DNA of 64,000 nucleotides from Malus domestica (taxonomy: Eukaryota; Streptophyta; Magnoliopsida; Rosales; Rosaceae), in NCBI RefSeq assembly GCF_042453785.1, contig NC_091671.1, forward strand, positions 14,392,001 through 14,456,000, given 5' to 3'. Made by a program: the position numbers and the translations under genes. The notes beneath the pieces were generated by a model that ran no database searches, was not told where the DNA came from, and worked only from the letters and a program-made list of their open reading frames with translations. Shown here in pieces: positions 32,901 to 57,200 of this stretch (positions are counted from its first letter, which is position 1; every line of letters begins with the position of its first letter).

Positions 32901-34218
32901 AATGAAGGAGAGTATGAAATGAAACTTGAAAGTGAACAACTCGAAATTGTTGCCAGCTTTTAGTTTTCATTTACCATTCTATATGCATATCTTCCACTTC
33001 TCTCCCACCATCCTTCCTCCACCCTTCTACATCTCTCCTTTCTCTCATGCATTATCTCCTCTGTTTCTAACAAAAAATGAAATGGTTATCAACCTGGCCT
33101 TAACTTTTGATACTTATATAGTTACGATAATGGATCACATCAAACTGGCCCTAACATTTCATACTTATTACGCTGATCATTGTGCCTGCCCAAGCTGTCG
33201 GGGGAAAAGACATTGTATTTGGAACATAAAGATCCTTCCATTGTTAAGTTAATTTATTGTTGTCCACAACAGTGAAATTGGTAAATTGGTACTGACAACC
33301 TGAATTAGGTGTTTTGAATGGTATAAATACAAAGATCGCCCAAAACTTTCACCGAACCAAACCAAAATGAAAACAAATTCTCCTTTTTAATGACAGTATT
33401 CACTCTCTTATTCTTGTGTGTCATCAGGAGCGTAAACAAGTCAGAAGGGGACATACCCGTGCCTCCTCTCGTGAAAAGTGCCGCTCTTTGGGGTAGGTCC
33501 TGCTCTCTTGTTCAGATTTAAATTCTTCTCCTCATCTTTTTTTACAAGTCCAAACTTGTCATTGAACTATCTACTGCTGTATATTGGTTAAGCAAGTTTC
33601 TGTCGGTCTTAGTTGTGAAGTCATGGAATAAATAACTAAAAGATATGCATAAACTATATTTCGACAAATGGTCGCTGGATAAAATTAATTCCCTGTTCTG
33701 ATCTGATAAATCTGTGCCAAATGGTATCTTATGATATAGGAATAATGTCAAATGGTACTTGACACAGCTTTTGTTTTTGCACTTGAAAAGAAGGGAACAG
33801 TATATTACTACATTTGGATCAGTTGTTTCCGAGATCTTCGATGGAGCGGAAGCATATTCTTGTCCTAAAACCAAAAGTTAATATTAATGCAGTCGTCACT
33901 GCAAGTTATTCTCGCTTTATTCATATGACACTAATTTACTAGTCACTTTGATTACTTGTGTACATTTTTGCATGTGCAACCTGCCAACCTCAGTTACACA
34001 AACTGTTTTGCTCTGTTAAATCAGGTGTATTTCTTGCTGTCTCGTCCAACACTCGTTATCAGATCGTAAACGGTCTGGAAGGGCTGGTTGAAGCATCACC
34101 GTTGGCAAAACGTGTCCCGCCTGTTGCGATGGCATTCACTATAGGCGTACGATTCGCCAACAATATCTACGGTGGTATGCAGTTCGTAGATTGGGCTAAA
34201 TTAAGCGGAGTGCAGTAG
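29910..34218 (+). CDS. RER3: RETICULATA-RELATED chloroplast protein (DUF3411), 7 exons
   Basis: Exons: 29910-30431, 30530-30628, 30808-31028, 32247-32316, 32587-32666, 33428-33492, 34025-34218, joining to 416 aa. RETICULATA-type proteins are plastid envelope membrane proteins; mutants in the family show reticulate or variegated leaves and altered mesophyll, but the biochemical role is unknown. Residues 1-60 are Ser/Ala/Arg-rich with few acids, fitting a transit peptide. Residues about 92-128 are a Gly/Glu-rich linker. The DUF3411 domain runs from about 130 to the end, with hydrophobic segments in LLVGIVVDIALVGMLAP and GSVGFVCGLIGQGIA and the conserved MLRNRMLADPSFLFK and GVRFANNIYGGMQF motifs. 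All introns are GT-AG. The symbol is a best guess: RER4 is the close alternative. The ATG lies only 260 bp after the tRNA gene. Confidence 0.93.
31440..31575 (+). mobile_element. 3' part of an Au-like SINE in intron 3
   Basis: The stretch ends 'atagccgaccccacttag', 'tgggaaaaggctttg' and (TTG)n at 31558-31573, the characteristic tail of the plant Au SINE. The tRNA-like 5' head with Pol III boxes is not recognisable, so the copy is 5'-truncated. It lies in the intron between exons 3 and 4 of the RETICULATA-RELATED gene. Confidence 0.75.
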
Positions 34219-34445
34219 CAGCAATGCATACCAATTACCAACAGATGTAGCTTCTCAGTTTTCAGATGTCAAACGGACGATACGTTCTTTTACATTTTCA
34301 CTCAGATTTTGTCTGCTAGATCAATTCGATAGGGGTTTGACCTAGATAAAAAAAAATTCCGGGAAATTTCAGTGGTTTAATGGTGAAATTGAAACATTTG
34401 GTATGTACATGATTGATATTGGTAACGTTAGTGGTAACAAAGAAA
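34219..34445 (+). other. 3' UTR of the RETICULATA-RELATED gene
   Basis: Likely 3' UTR; the exact poly(A) site is not evident. Confidence 0.5.
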
Positions 34446-34529
34446 CTCTTATATACGGCTGCCCTCTCATAGAAAGTGGAACTCACGTTTGCGTACACGA
34501 ACTGTGGGAGGGCTGCCGTTATATAAGAA
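34446..34529. mobile_element. 84-bp hairpin MITE
   Basis: CTTATATACGGCTGCCCTC at the left is the near-complement of GAGGGCTGCCGTTATATAAG at the right, with inverted arms of about 28 bp around a short centre. The size and shape fit a miniature inverted-repeat element; target duplications are not clear. Confidence 0.65.
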
Positions 34530-37500
34530 TTTATCATGCTAGCAATGGCATGCCTCTAGTCTACCACATGATCTTTTACCATCTTAACTGAATAATAGTA
34601 ATCATCAATTCCGGGAGAGAACGATTTTTAACCGTTGATGCACGTGAAGACAACTGAAGGTTGCAATTTCATTTGACAATGGTACGATTTTGCTTTGGTA
34701 TTTAATTTATGTTGCAACGAGTGATTGACAACCGAGCTACCACTGCCTTTTCTCCAATGCCATTAATACACCCTTTGACGAGTTTGCATCAGACCACGCC
34801 TAACAACGTTTTTTTATATATTATGAAAACGGGTGATTGAGATTTACGTAACGGTTTTGTCGGGCATGGGTAAGACTTTTATCGAGGTCCATATATGTAC
34901 CACTATCCTCTTATTGTACATTTCTTTTCTAATAAATAAATATCGTACTTTTACTAAGAAAAAAAAACCCAGGTTATTTAGACCAATCGAACAATTAGTT
35001 AACCATCATATTTTACACGGCACCCTCATTGACAAAAGTTTATATTTGCTATCCAACAGTGCTAAGTCAAAAAATAAAATTAAACTGACTGTTAGATTGA
35101 TAGAGATCCTAATGTTGTAAGAATTTGTAACTTTGTTATGGTACAGTCTTAACATGGACTAAAAAAAGATTGAAAATATTCTAATTATAAATTAAGCTGG
35201 GCTGGTGTTTTTACGAGAAATCTTTAGTCAACCTTCTTGTAAAAGATTTTTACTTAATCAAGCATGTTATTATTAGATAAAAAGTTACTCGAACAATTTC
35301 TTTGTCTTCCACGTCCTTCCTCCGTGGCCGAACCTTGTGGAGGAACACTTAGGTTTTTGGAGCATTGGATTCTCACAATTGTTTGTGTTACTCAAGCCAA
35401 CATTCTCGCATCCACTTCATCCACAGCCGCTCGCACATGTGCTTTCCTCTATAGTACCAATCAAAAAGACAGTAGTCACTACGATGCGACGAAATGGATT
35501 TTGGAATTTATTAACATTCTTCAAATGATACTAGTGCATGTTGTTGCACCAAGGGTGTTTTGTATCCATTGGGCAAAGACAGGTTGTAATTGTATAGCGT
35601 TATCTGAAAACATATCTTGCAGGTGCCCTAAAGCGCTCATAGTATCATTATGAATATACAAACCGATTCCTTTGAAAATATTATGTGAGTTTTTAAAATT
35701 TTATTGAACGCATCTCATTTGTCAATTCTATACGATACTAATATTTCTATCAAGCATAAGTTCTATTACAAGTCATCAATGTATTTCCCCTTTTTTTGGA
35801 TGCCTTGTTTAGTATGTCGGACTGTACTGACTACTTCAATCAGATAGATTAATTTGTACATAGAATAGTACTAACTAAATTGTAGGCGTTTAGTATTGAG
35901 TTAGACTAAAAGAATGATCATTTTATATTGTCCGATAAGAACTAAACTAGAGTCTCACTTAACCTAATTGTGATGACCGTTTATGTGCTTAGTTCTAATT
36001 TATATAACATTTTTAGATGAGTCTCACTTAATCAATTTTTAGCCAATTTACTTCTTGAAAATGTTAGTCGCTGTCAATTTTATTGTGAACTTTTATTTCA
36101 ACCAGTTAACCCTTGATATTTATAAATAGCCAATTACTTCCATGTTACATTACTCAACATTTCATCCAATTTTTATTCGTCATGTGGACAACACTTGAAC
36201 GTCACTTTGTTGTACTTTAGATGTGTTGTTGCTATCAGACCTCGGTGGTGGGTTTTAGTGAGGGGCAAAATTTACCATTTTAAGTGGTTGTGTTAAACAT
36301 GAATGAAATAATAGATGAAAATTTTGAATATCTGAAATTGAGGAAGAAATGAACTATTTATATAAGTTTAGGGGATAATTGGCTAAATTAAAAATTTAGG
36401 AAAATAATTGTAATAATCTACAAATTTAAAGAGTAAATGAGCAAAAACCTTAAATTAAAAACCAGGTCAGCATTTTAAGCAATACCAGCAGAGAAAACAG
36501 AAAATTAATTTAAGAAAATTGATGGATGAAAAGACTTATCTGTAAGACTGTTAGTTAGTGCTTTTTTTTTAAATATAATTTTTTTAATTTTTTTTTATAA
36601 ATGATATTATCTATATTAAGGAAGTGTGATAAATTTCACAATGAGTTATCAATAATATGGTTCAAATTTATCTTTAACAAGAATCAAATCTAAGATCTCT
36701 CAACTCATAAATGAATAAAAATATCATTAGATCGTAGTACTAAGTATCCGTGCAGTTAAATCTCCAGCAATGCTGCTGGTAGAACATAAATCCAAAATTG
36801 ACAAACCCATCCCATTCATGTCAGATTTGAAATAAATATATATTACTCATAAAAATTGAACTTTGCAATTGCGTGGCCCCTAAAACCAATCACATAAATA
36901 ATTGGGCATTTAGCAAGAGTAAAAACACAACGAAAAATAGACCCACATTTCAAAATTTGATAATATTAATGTTTCATGGAACAAAAACATGAATTTGGAT
37001 GAAATAATTAAAGAATAATTTGGATGCAGATACGCATTAGCGAAAAATAATCATCATCTTGGTACTTTGTTGGTGTTTCGATCTCCCTCCACTCTTCTTG
37101 TCTTTAATAATTAATTATTTATTTAACTCACTAGCAATATCGCTGTACTAAATAAAAGAAAAACAACAGCAAATGATCCAGTGATAAGAGCACGAACCAC
37201 GGCTCTCTAATAAACAAAAAAATATAGGAGGTTCTGTCTGCTTGATTGTGTCAACGGACAGAGTGAAATTCTCCATAACTTCTTCAGATTTAAAAATGGT
37301 GGATAACCATGGCTTGCTACAAGTTGTTCTTCTTTTAAAATTAAAAAAATAAAAAAATAAAAGAAAAATTTGAATAAATTAGTCAAGTAATTGCATAAAT
37401 AATATGCCTGTCTGTCTGAGAAATTAAAAAAGGAAAAATGAAAAGAAGATGGAAGTATTAGGTGGAAATTGAAATGATTTCAATCGGGCAACACTGAATA

Positions 37501-37587
37501 AAAGTCGTCTCCCTCCAGCACTCACCCACGGCTTTTCTGAAATTTCCTCTCAGTCCACCTTCCTTCTCTCTCTAGAAAAACCAGCGT
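34530..37587. other. Gene-free stretch upstream of AP-2 alpha
   Basis: AT-rich, with one dispersed repeat (36590-36745). A 129-codon frame at 35264-35653 overlaps a second frame of similar look and has no recognisable motif. The last 100 bp or so (37500-37587), CT-rich with 'cttccttctctctctag', are probable promoter or leader for the gene at 37781. Confidence 0.45.
36590..36745 (+). repeat. Dispersed repeat family B, copy 4
   Basis: 'gatattatctatattaag', 'ttcacaatgagtta', 'aatctaagatctctcaactc' and 'atcattagatcgtagtacta' follow the 3785-3960 copy in order and spacing. Confidence 0.7.
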
Positions 37588-37641
37588 ATGCATTTCAGAT
37601 CAAACCCATTTTTCCGATTTTGCAATTGGAGGAGCTGCTGA
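37588..37641 (+). promoter_or_regulatory. Possible upstream ORF in the AP-2 alpha leader
   Basis: ATG at 37588 opens 17 codons ending TGA at 37639-37641, 139 bp before the main start codon. It counts only if transcription starts upstream of 37588, which I cannot show. Confidence 0.35.
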
Positions 37642-37780
37642 TCTTCCCCAACAGTGTTCAATTTCTGCTGCCCCTTAGATCCAACTCAGGACCCAGAAGA
37701 ATCTCGGTGGGGTTTGGGGGAGCTCAGGAGTGGTGGCTCTCTCTCTGTGCGCGTATCGCTAGGGCTGGATCTGAGCGGCC

Positions 37781-49643
<11,863 letters not shown>

Positions 49644-51284
49644 TGTGTGAGGATTTGTTCATTATACACTCGTAAATCTGATTTATACAACCTGCCCAGT
49701 GGCCTCTCCCGCGCAAAGTTGAAGAGGTGGACAAACAAAATCTCGATGCAAGGGCTGACAGAATTGAAGTGTGAGCTAATTTGTGCGGGCGGCTTAAGTG
49801 TTTGAGTGGATCTCTCCTCGGGCGGTTGGTCGGGGTTTCTACATTTTTTTCTCTACAATACAATTGTGCGTACGTGAGAAATTTTCGCGGTTTTGGGGTG
49901 GCGGTGTTTTTACATATCTTGCTCGATTCACATTTTACATATCTTCCCAGTGTCTGTCAGTGGATTGGCTTCTGTAGTTACATATGATGGAGTAGATTAG
50001 TTGTAATAGCTTGTATTTGTTTGTTGATGCATAACCATAATCTTTCTTCTCACTAATACAAATTATTGGGTTGATCTGCAGTGTGTGATATGTGTTGCCC
50101 CTTTGGGTACAAAATGTCTACTCTACACTAAGGGGTGCGGGAATAAATTCCCTCCACGTGACGCCCTATTAGCCATTCTGCCCTAACGTTACCGTGTGGC
50201 ATAATATCCCTCGAATAATCTACAACTCTAGTAAGTGAGAATTTTCAACACATTGCATAACCAACGCTTGAATTACCAATTTACCAGAACCTCAGAAGTT
50301 AGCAAACAATGGATCACAAAAAATTACGTAGACGGATAAAAATTCAATCCATGAGCCTTACAAAGCCATGTGAGGAGGATTAGCAAAACCATACTCTAGA
50401 AGGTTTCATTTGTAAATTTCTCGTACATGCCTTTCTAATTTTAGTGATCCATTTCTTGCAACTCGAGCTCAATTCCTTGGAACTTGAAAATCCCTTTAAC
50501 GAAATGTAGACAGATTCTATCCCTTTGGAAATGTGTCAAACTAAATAACATCATTAAATCGGTGAAGACACAATTCAAAGTTATATTGTTTGATGGGTTG
50601 AAGAGTCTCACGGATAGATTACGCTCCTGACTTGAGTCCATAATATATAGGGATTCCTAGCCTTAAGAGTACTGAGTTATGTCCTGACACGCTGAAAAAT
50701 CTCCAGTGTTCTCACCCCACTTATTATACTGAGCGTCGATCGAGGTACTGGATTACATTTCAGAAAAACACGATAACTTGCACGGGAAGTCACTCATTGG
50801 CATAATCAACATTCCACAACATAAAAAAATACTCCTCATTACGACCTGATTTCATAACATGAAAAATTGTGGTCTGAATTCATTTACACAAGCAATTTAA
50901 TCAGATAAGCCCCAAAAACCTGCTTATCGTCTGAACTCTTTGTTCAGACCCAAAAAATACGAAGGCAGTGAAACAATAAAACCCCATTTTCTGGTTACGG
51001 AAAAATTGGACACTTTACAGTAGAGCTCCAAACCCCCGCCCAACCATTTTTTTATTTGGGAAGTCACAATTCAGCTTCCCAAACTTCTCAATGTGACTGA
51101 ATGTGCTAGAGGCTCAGAAACGCCGGTGGGAAGTAAAGAAAACTGAAATTTCCATATTTGAGTCTCGCCTTCTCAAAAATCAAAAAATTCAACAACCATC
51201 AAGAAGTCATTACCTTGCAACTTCTCGTCCAGGAGATCTCACTCCGAAACAAAGCTTGAAGCCTTAGAAGGATGGCAAAAACAG
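49644..51284. other. Convergent intergenic region: 3' UTRs of AP-2 alpha (+) and PTM-like (-)
   Basis: AP-2 alpha's 3' UTR probably ends near 50050-50080. On the minus strand an AATAAA signal (TTTATT on the plus strand at about 51050) lies some 230 bp beyond the PTM-like stop. Between them I see no gene. Confidence 0.5.
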
Positions 51285-54200
51285 CTACCGCCACTCTCTG
51301 CACTGGCCACACTTCCAGCTTCCATTCGCCGATGATGATTCAATCCAAGGAGAACACTCACTGTGTATCAATAGCCCACAGTTCTGGCAGGAAAGATTGG
51401 GTGATGGTTCTTGAAGTGAACATACCTGACATTGCATCATCTCAACTGCAGATTTTACTTCATCACTGAAAGTAGCCATGTTATATTGATCAAGGCCTCC
51501 ATCCTGGAAAACTGTATATTGGTTTTCCAGATTTCCAGATTCGTCTACAAGTGCTTGGAATCCATCAAACTGGTCACCATCATCAGGTGCCAGCAACTCA
51601 TTGATAGTGAAGACAGTTTGCGGTTCCATATTCTCGTAGTTTAGATCTTCATAGTCATGCACCATCTCACCTTCAACTCCATTCATGGAGTTATCCCATC
51701 CAACATGGGATGGATCAAAGTCCATAGAATTTGACAGGTAATTCGTTTCACCATGTGTAGATATTCCAGGATGAGATATGTTACTCTCATGAAAGGCATC
51801 TACATCCTCTTCACGCTTAATACCCCTCCTCACTGGTAATTTCCTAGGCCCTGGCTCAGCAGTATTCCATTGAGCATTAACTTCCGAATCGTAATCTGTA
51901 ACTAACTCGACTTTAGCGAGAGAAAAGAGAAGAGGATCACCATCCTGCATGGGCACTTCCTCCATGGGAAATATTGGAGTAGCCGGTTCGCAGACTTTAG
52001 AATCAGATATGGAAATGGTTGCAGAATCAGAGTCTTCTCCAACTGTTTCTTGCTTTGGACGCCTAGTGTGAACCTTCTTGTTCTCTTGCGTCTTTATGTT
52101 TGTAGGATCAGTGTAAGGACACACAGGTGATTTTATCCTCCGACACTTGCAACACTTGAAACCAGCCACTTCAGAAATCTTTGCCTCGTCAAGCTCAACA
52201 GCTTCAGCATGGTACCAATCTGCATCACCACAAACACAATCAATCTTAGACACATACACACAGGTGGTACGAGAGAGAGAGAGCCAAAAATTCCACTTGT
52301 GGGAGCACACTTACTTTTGCAAGTTTCGCAGCATATATACATCAGATCTGACTGATATGCCATATGGCACAGGTGACAAACAGGATACAACCCATGCACT
52401 TCTGAACCATCCGCAAGAAGTATATTATTAAGCCGGAAATCAGTGTCAGTTTCAGGGCCCCCCTTCTTCTTCCATATAATACCCCAAGAACGAATGCCGT
52501 GACGATTTTTTGCTGCCAAAGCAGAGTCTGAAGTTGCCTGTTTCTTCTCAGAACGAGTCCCCTGCCCTCTGACATGTGTTACTGGTTGATTGTAGTTTTT
52601 AGGCCTTGCAACACTGGTGACTGTTATGGGAGTTCGATATTCCTGCATTTGCAAGTGCAAAGGACTAGTTGGAGACTCCTTCAAGTTTTCATTTTTAATG
52701 AGAGCCCTTGCATGGTAGCACTGCTTGCAAGTGATCAAAAACTCAACTTCTTCTTTCGTAGAAACTGTTGAACTTATGGTACAGTCCTCATGACAATAAC
52801 CTGACAAAAATATAGAAGAAATTGCAAACATTGATGAATAAATTTTACACCTTTAAGATGTTGGTATTTGATCATATGGTTAGCAAATCGTGCATTTTAA
52901 AAAAAGTTGGTAGTTACTTAGCCACTCATGCATAATTCACATTTTTAAGAGATTCCTAATTAAAACACTGCACTCGTAAAGGCCAAAAGAAGGTTCTGTC
53001 AATGTACCTTGACAGGCACAGCACTTGACCGCATTCCTGAATTACAACAGAGAAATAATGACTCAGTTTTTGACATAGCAGTATAGACAACTTAACAATT
53101 GAAAAGAATAAATTGTATGAAGTAATTACCGCATTAAAACATTCAGTTGACATGAAGAGCAGGAACACAAGTCCAGATTATCTCTCTTACACACAAGATA
53201 AAAAAATATATCCCTGCGGGGAACCTTCCACTGCTGTTTCTGTAACTTGCGGAACATATTCAAAGGCTGCTCAGCTGATGGCAAAAGAGCTTTGCCCAAC
53301 CTTTCTTCATATTCTTTAATCAAATATAAAGGAATGCGCAGTTCAGGAAACCAAAACTTGTTATATCCATCTTGACTTTCCTCTGTTTCAATGATACTCT
53401 TCATTACACGGTTAGGCAGATGCTTTTGACCACCGAAATCAACCCCATATATGCTACTGTTCTTCACAAATTTTTTATCACATATATTTGCATTTCTAAA
53501 AACAGAAGCTTCTGTCTCCACACCCTTCCCATCAGGGAGGTTCTGCTCAGGACGAACAAGATCACTCCATCTCAGGTGACAATCCAAATATCTGACCTGG
53601 TGAAATATTACAGTTGAAGTTTCTTAACAACATACCTCACGAACTTATAGCATGTTTGGATGTGCTTTTACAATGACTAAAAGCGCTTTTGGTGAAAATG
53701 TTTTTAGAACCAATCTTTAGTAAAGATGAAAGTAAATCCTGAAAAAGCACTTAAAAATGCTTTCTTGAAGAAGCACATAACTGGCGCTTCTTGCAGAAAC
53801 CACTTCAAGTGCTTTTGGAACCCAAAATCATTTTTTCTAAAAGCGCTTTCAGTCATTTTAAAAGCACATCCAAACGAGCCCTTAATATGCGGCCAGGCCA
53901 AGAGATATATAAAGAAAGCGAGAGGGGTGAACAGAGCAAGGAATTTAGGTATTTGCAAGTTAATAACAAACCTGAAGCGCAAGCTGTGATGCATTCTTAC
54001 TCATTTCAACTGCAGTCCTCCATACTGATTGTCTGCTTCTTTTCGGAATCTCAGAACCATCAGCATAAGATATACCAGAAATTTTCTTCCAACCACCTAA
54101 CAGACCACAAAAAAGCCATTAGTACACATCCCTACCCCTCCCAACAGCGCTGGAAATGAAAACCTTCAATAGTTCAAAGATATCATACAGGGAAAAACAG

Positions 54201-57200
54201 ATAGTTTTGCAGAAAGGCAAAGACAGAAGTTACCTTGGCGAGCTGCTTTTTTAACCAAAGAACGAGATAAAATTGCTCTCTGAAATATAAGCTTTGATAG
54301 CTTCCCACCTTGCCACCAGACGAAACTCTGGTCATGGCAATCATCATCTTTATCATCATGAATTGCATTCTGCTTCCTGCCCCTCCTGTTTGGTCCGTGT
54401 TTTTGTGTTGTACCAACAGAGCAAGTTGGACTTTGAATCATGGAAGAATCAACCAACCAATCATCCACAAGCTTTATCCACTCCCCAGACAGAGCAATGG
54501 TTCGTATATTTGCCTCAAGCTGCAGATAAGAGACGGATCATCCATCAGAACATATACATAGACATGAAAATATATATCACAAAATAATTCACCCATTTAT
54601 AGGATATAAGAGGCTAATAAACCACAGGTCACAATTTAGGGGAGAACCTACCAAGGCATCTTATGGAACTTTGAGCAACACATACACACACACTGCTGCT
54701 ATAAATATTGTATAAGAACTAACGAAAAGCAGAAGTAGGCACTATACTGCAACCAAAGTAGTAGAAAAATACAAGAGGCTTATTTCACTAAAATCTTCCC
54801 GTGCAGATTCAGGAGCATAACTAAAACGTTTTCACAAATGCTAGAATAGTAAAGTGATTGCACTTGTATTGCACTGATTCCTACTAAATTTGTATAACTT
54901 GGCTGGCATTGGTCTCTCTCACATCTCTCTAATCCTTACTGGCCAGGTAAAAAAGAAAAAAAATCTTATATATGACCAAAAGACAAGCAGAATGAAACTG
55001 ATCAATGAAATTGAAAATTTAAATGGCAAACTTCTTCAAAGTTAATTGCATAATTGCCAATTAGTAAGAATTTCAAAATCTCATGCTTTCAGTATATCTA
55101 CTGAACTTAAAAGTTCAGATTGAAACTCAAACCAGATCGCAAAAGTTAGATATACATGGAAATAATTGTCCCTATAATCCTGCAACAAATTTTCCTAATA
55201 AGTGGTTTAAAATTGGTCCTCTGATTTCAGTAGTCCATTTAACCTATCCAAATTCATTTTAGGCATCACTTGTCAGTAATTGACATAAGAAGCTAATGAT
55301 GAGGGGCATATCATAAACAGTACCATTGGGTTTCATGTGGTGGAGCTCATGGAGGATAGAAACTAAGGCCCCTTTCACTAACCGCTACTGCCTAGTAGAA
55401 AAGTACTGGACCAACTAAAATCTACACAAAAAAACCAGACACTAGGATATTAAAAACTTACTTCAAGCAATAGAGCTTTTATTGCACTGAAAGTTGATCC
55501 TTGATAAATTTGTTTGCGCCACTGGTTTCTATAATTTTCATTGACAAATGGTCCAGTTACTAGGCCACGTAAACTCTCCTCCATGTACAATACATATGTT
55601 GCAATGCTTACAATATTCCCCTCCCCATTCTTTATAGGACCCAGGCTGGCAAGGGTCTTCATAGTACCTTTGGTGGCACTCAAAGCAGCATGATTTAGCA
55701 TACATCCTCTCTTGCTTGAAACTGAAGCCTTACAAGAAAGACACCAACCACATCTCTCCCTTGGAACCTCCACAAGCTTCTTTTCAGAACTTGGCCAAAA
55801 GAAACGTGAGGCTGTTAATGAGAAGGCTTTTGTTTGCAATGAAATGTTTGCAGATGCAGCTTTCCTGGGATTGCCTAAAGCATGACTATCTGAGACCCGA
55901 GTTTCTTCTGATGATATTGCAGCAAGTTTGGAAGCAGCAGATGCAGCAAACTCCCCGTGCATATAGTAATTTATGTATGCCTGAGGTTTATAAAAAGCCC
56001 CCATGCATGCATGCTCATTGTGACAATTGTTGATGTTCCCTGAGGTGCATGTACTACGAGGTATTGCAACTGAGCTTTGGTGGGTCAGATGAGATGGATC
56101 AGCCAGCTGGCTACCAGTAGCAGTTGGTAAAGAGAATTCCATTTTCTGCCTTGTACGTATCTTGATAATCAAAGGCCGGCGCTCCTGTGGTGTACTGACC
56201 CCATTGCTCTGAGAATTAGGAAGGTCAACTTGAATCTTATCAGAGACATTGAGAGATGAAGCTGCCATGTAACCTAAGTTGGTTTCACTTACACTAGTCA
56301 CGTGATTCTCAGCCTTAATTGGAGTTGTAACTGTATGATTTTCCTTTCCAGGCAAAGGAAGTGACTGCATAGAAGATTTTGCACCTTCCTTTGTATTTTC
56401 CAATGGAATTTCTGTTTCAGTCACTTGTGGAAGAGAGAAGACACTTTCTGGGATACTCCAATATTGTAAAATTGCCTTGCAGACCTCTGAGTATAAAGCT
56501 GTATGTTGGCCAGATGAATGTAAAACTTTAAGGGCTTTTGGAATGTCATTCCGATTGTAATATCTAATACATGGTTCTGTGTTGATAGTCGCCTTGAGCC
56601 TGCAAAAATCATGCCAGGACATTAAAAACCGGATAGGTTGAGTGACATTCCAAATGAATGAGTAGACATTAAGAGCAAGACATAGATAGAACTAAAGAAA
56701 AAAAATCAAAGTCTGAGGCAGAGATGGAGGCATGTCCACAAACCAATAAGAATGATTTTTTTGGAAAAAGGGTTCATCAGTAATTAAAATACGTAGCAAA
56801 CACAACAATGGGGGAACTAAAAACAAAAGATGTTGAAAACATACACCAGTAAGTGGTTGCAAGTACCCATGAAGATGTGCTCGTAGGAATCGATGCCAAA
56901 TATTTGTGCTCCTTTAACGGATGTTCCCATCGTAATTGTTGGCCCAATCTTATTAATTGTGCACTCAGGACAATACCAGGACCCTTCCGGTATAGACAAT
57001 TTCATAACACCTATACACCTCGTGTGATAAGCAGAAGGACACCCATCACAGCAAAGCAAAGTTCCATCCATGCCACAAAGCCGACATTCATCAGAGTTAC
57101 GATCTACATCATCCACGTCCTCTTTCACACCTTTGGAACTAAATGAATTTGCATTACCAGATGGCCGATTAATTTCCACCTCTTCTCTGTCCTTCCAGGC

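Noticed and set aside
35264..35653. A 129-codon frame that could be a small gene
   Set aside because: No motif, no flanking gene signals, and an overlapping frame of similar length; composition is not clearly coding.
53704..53994. Frames of about 90 codons on both strands in the PTM-like intron
   Set aside because: They are translations of the MITE at 53650-53880.
56845..56847. Alternative exon 2 donor of the PTM-like gene two bases upstream (GTGTAT)
   Set aside because: It breaks the frame into exon 3, whereas GTATGT gives the continuous NHLLV-LKA reading.
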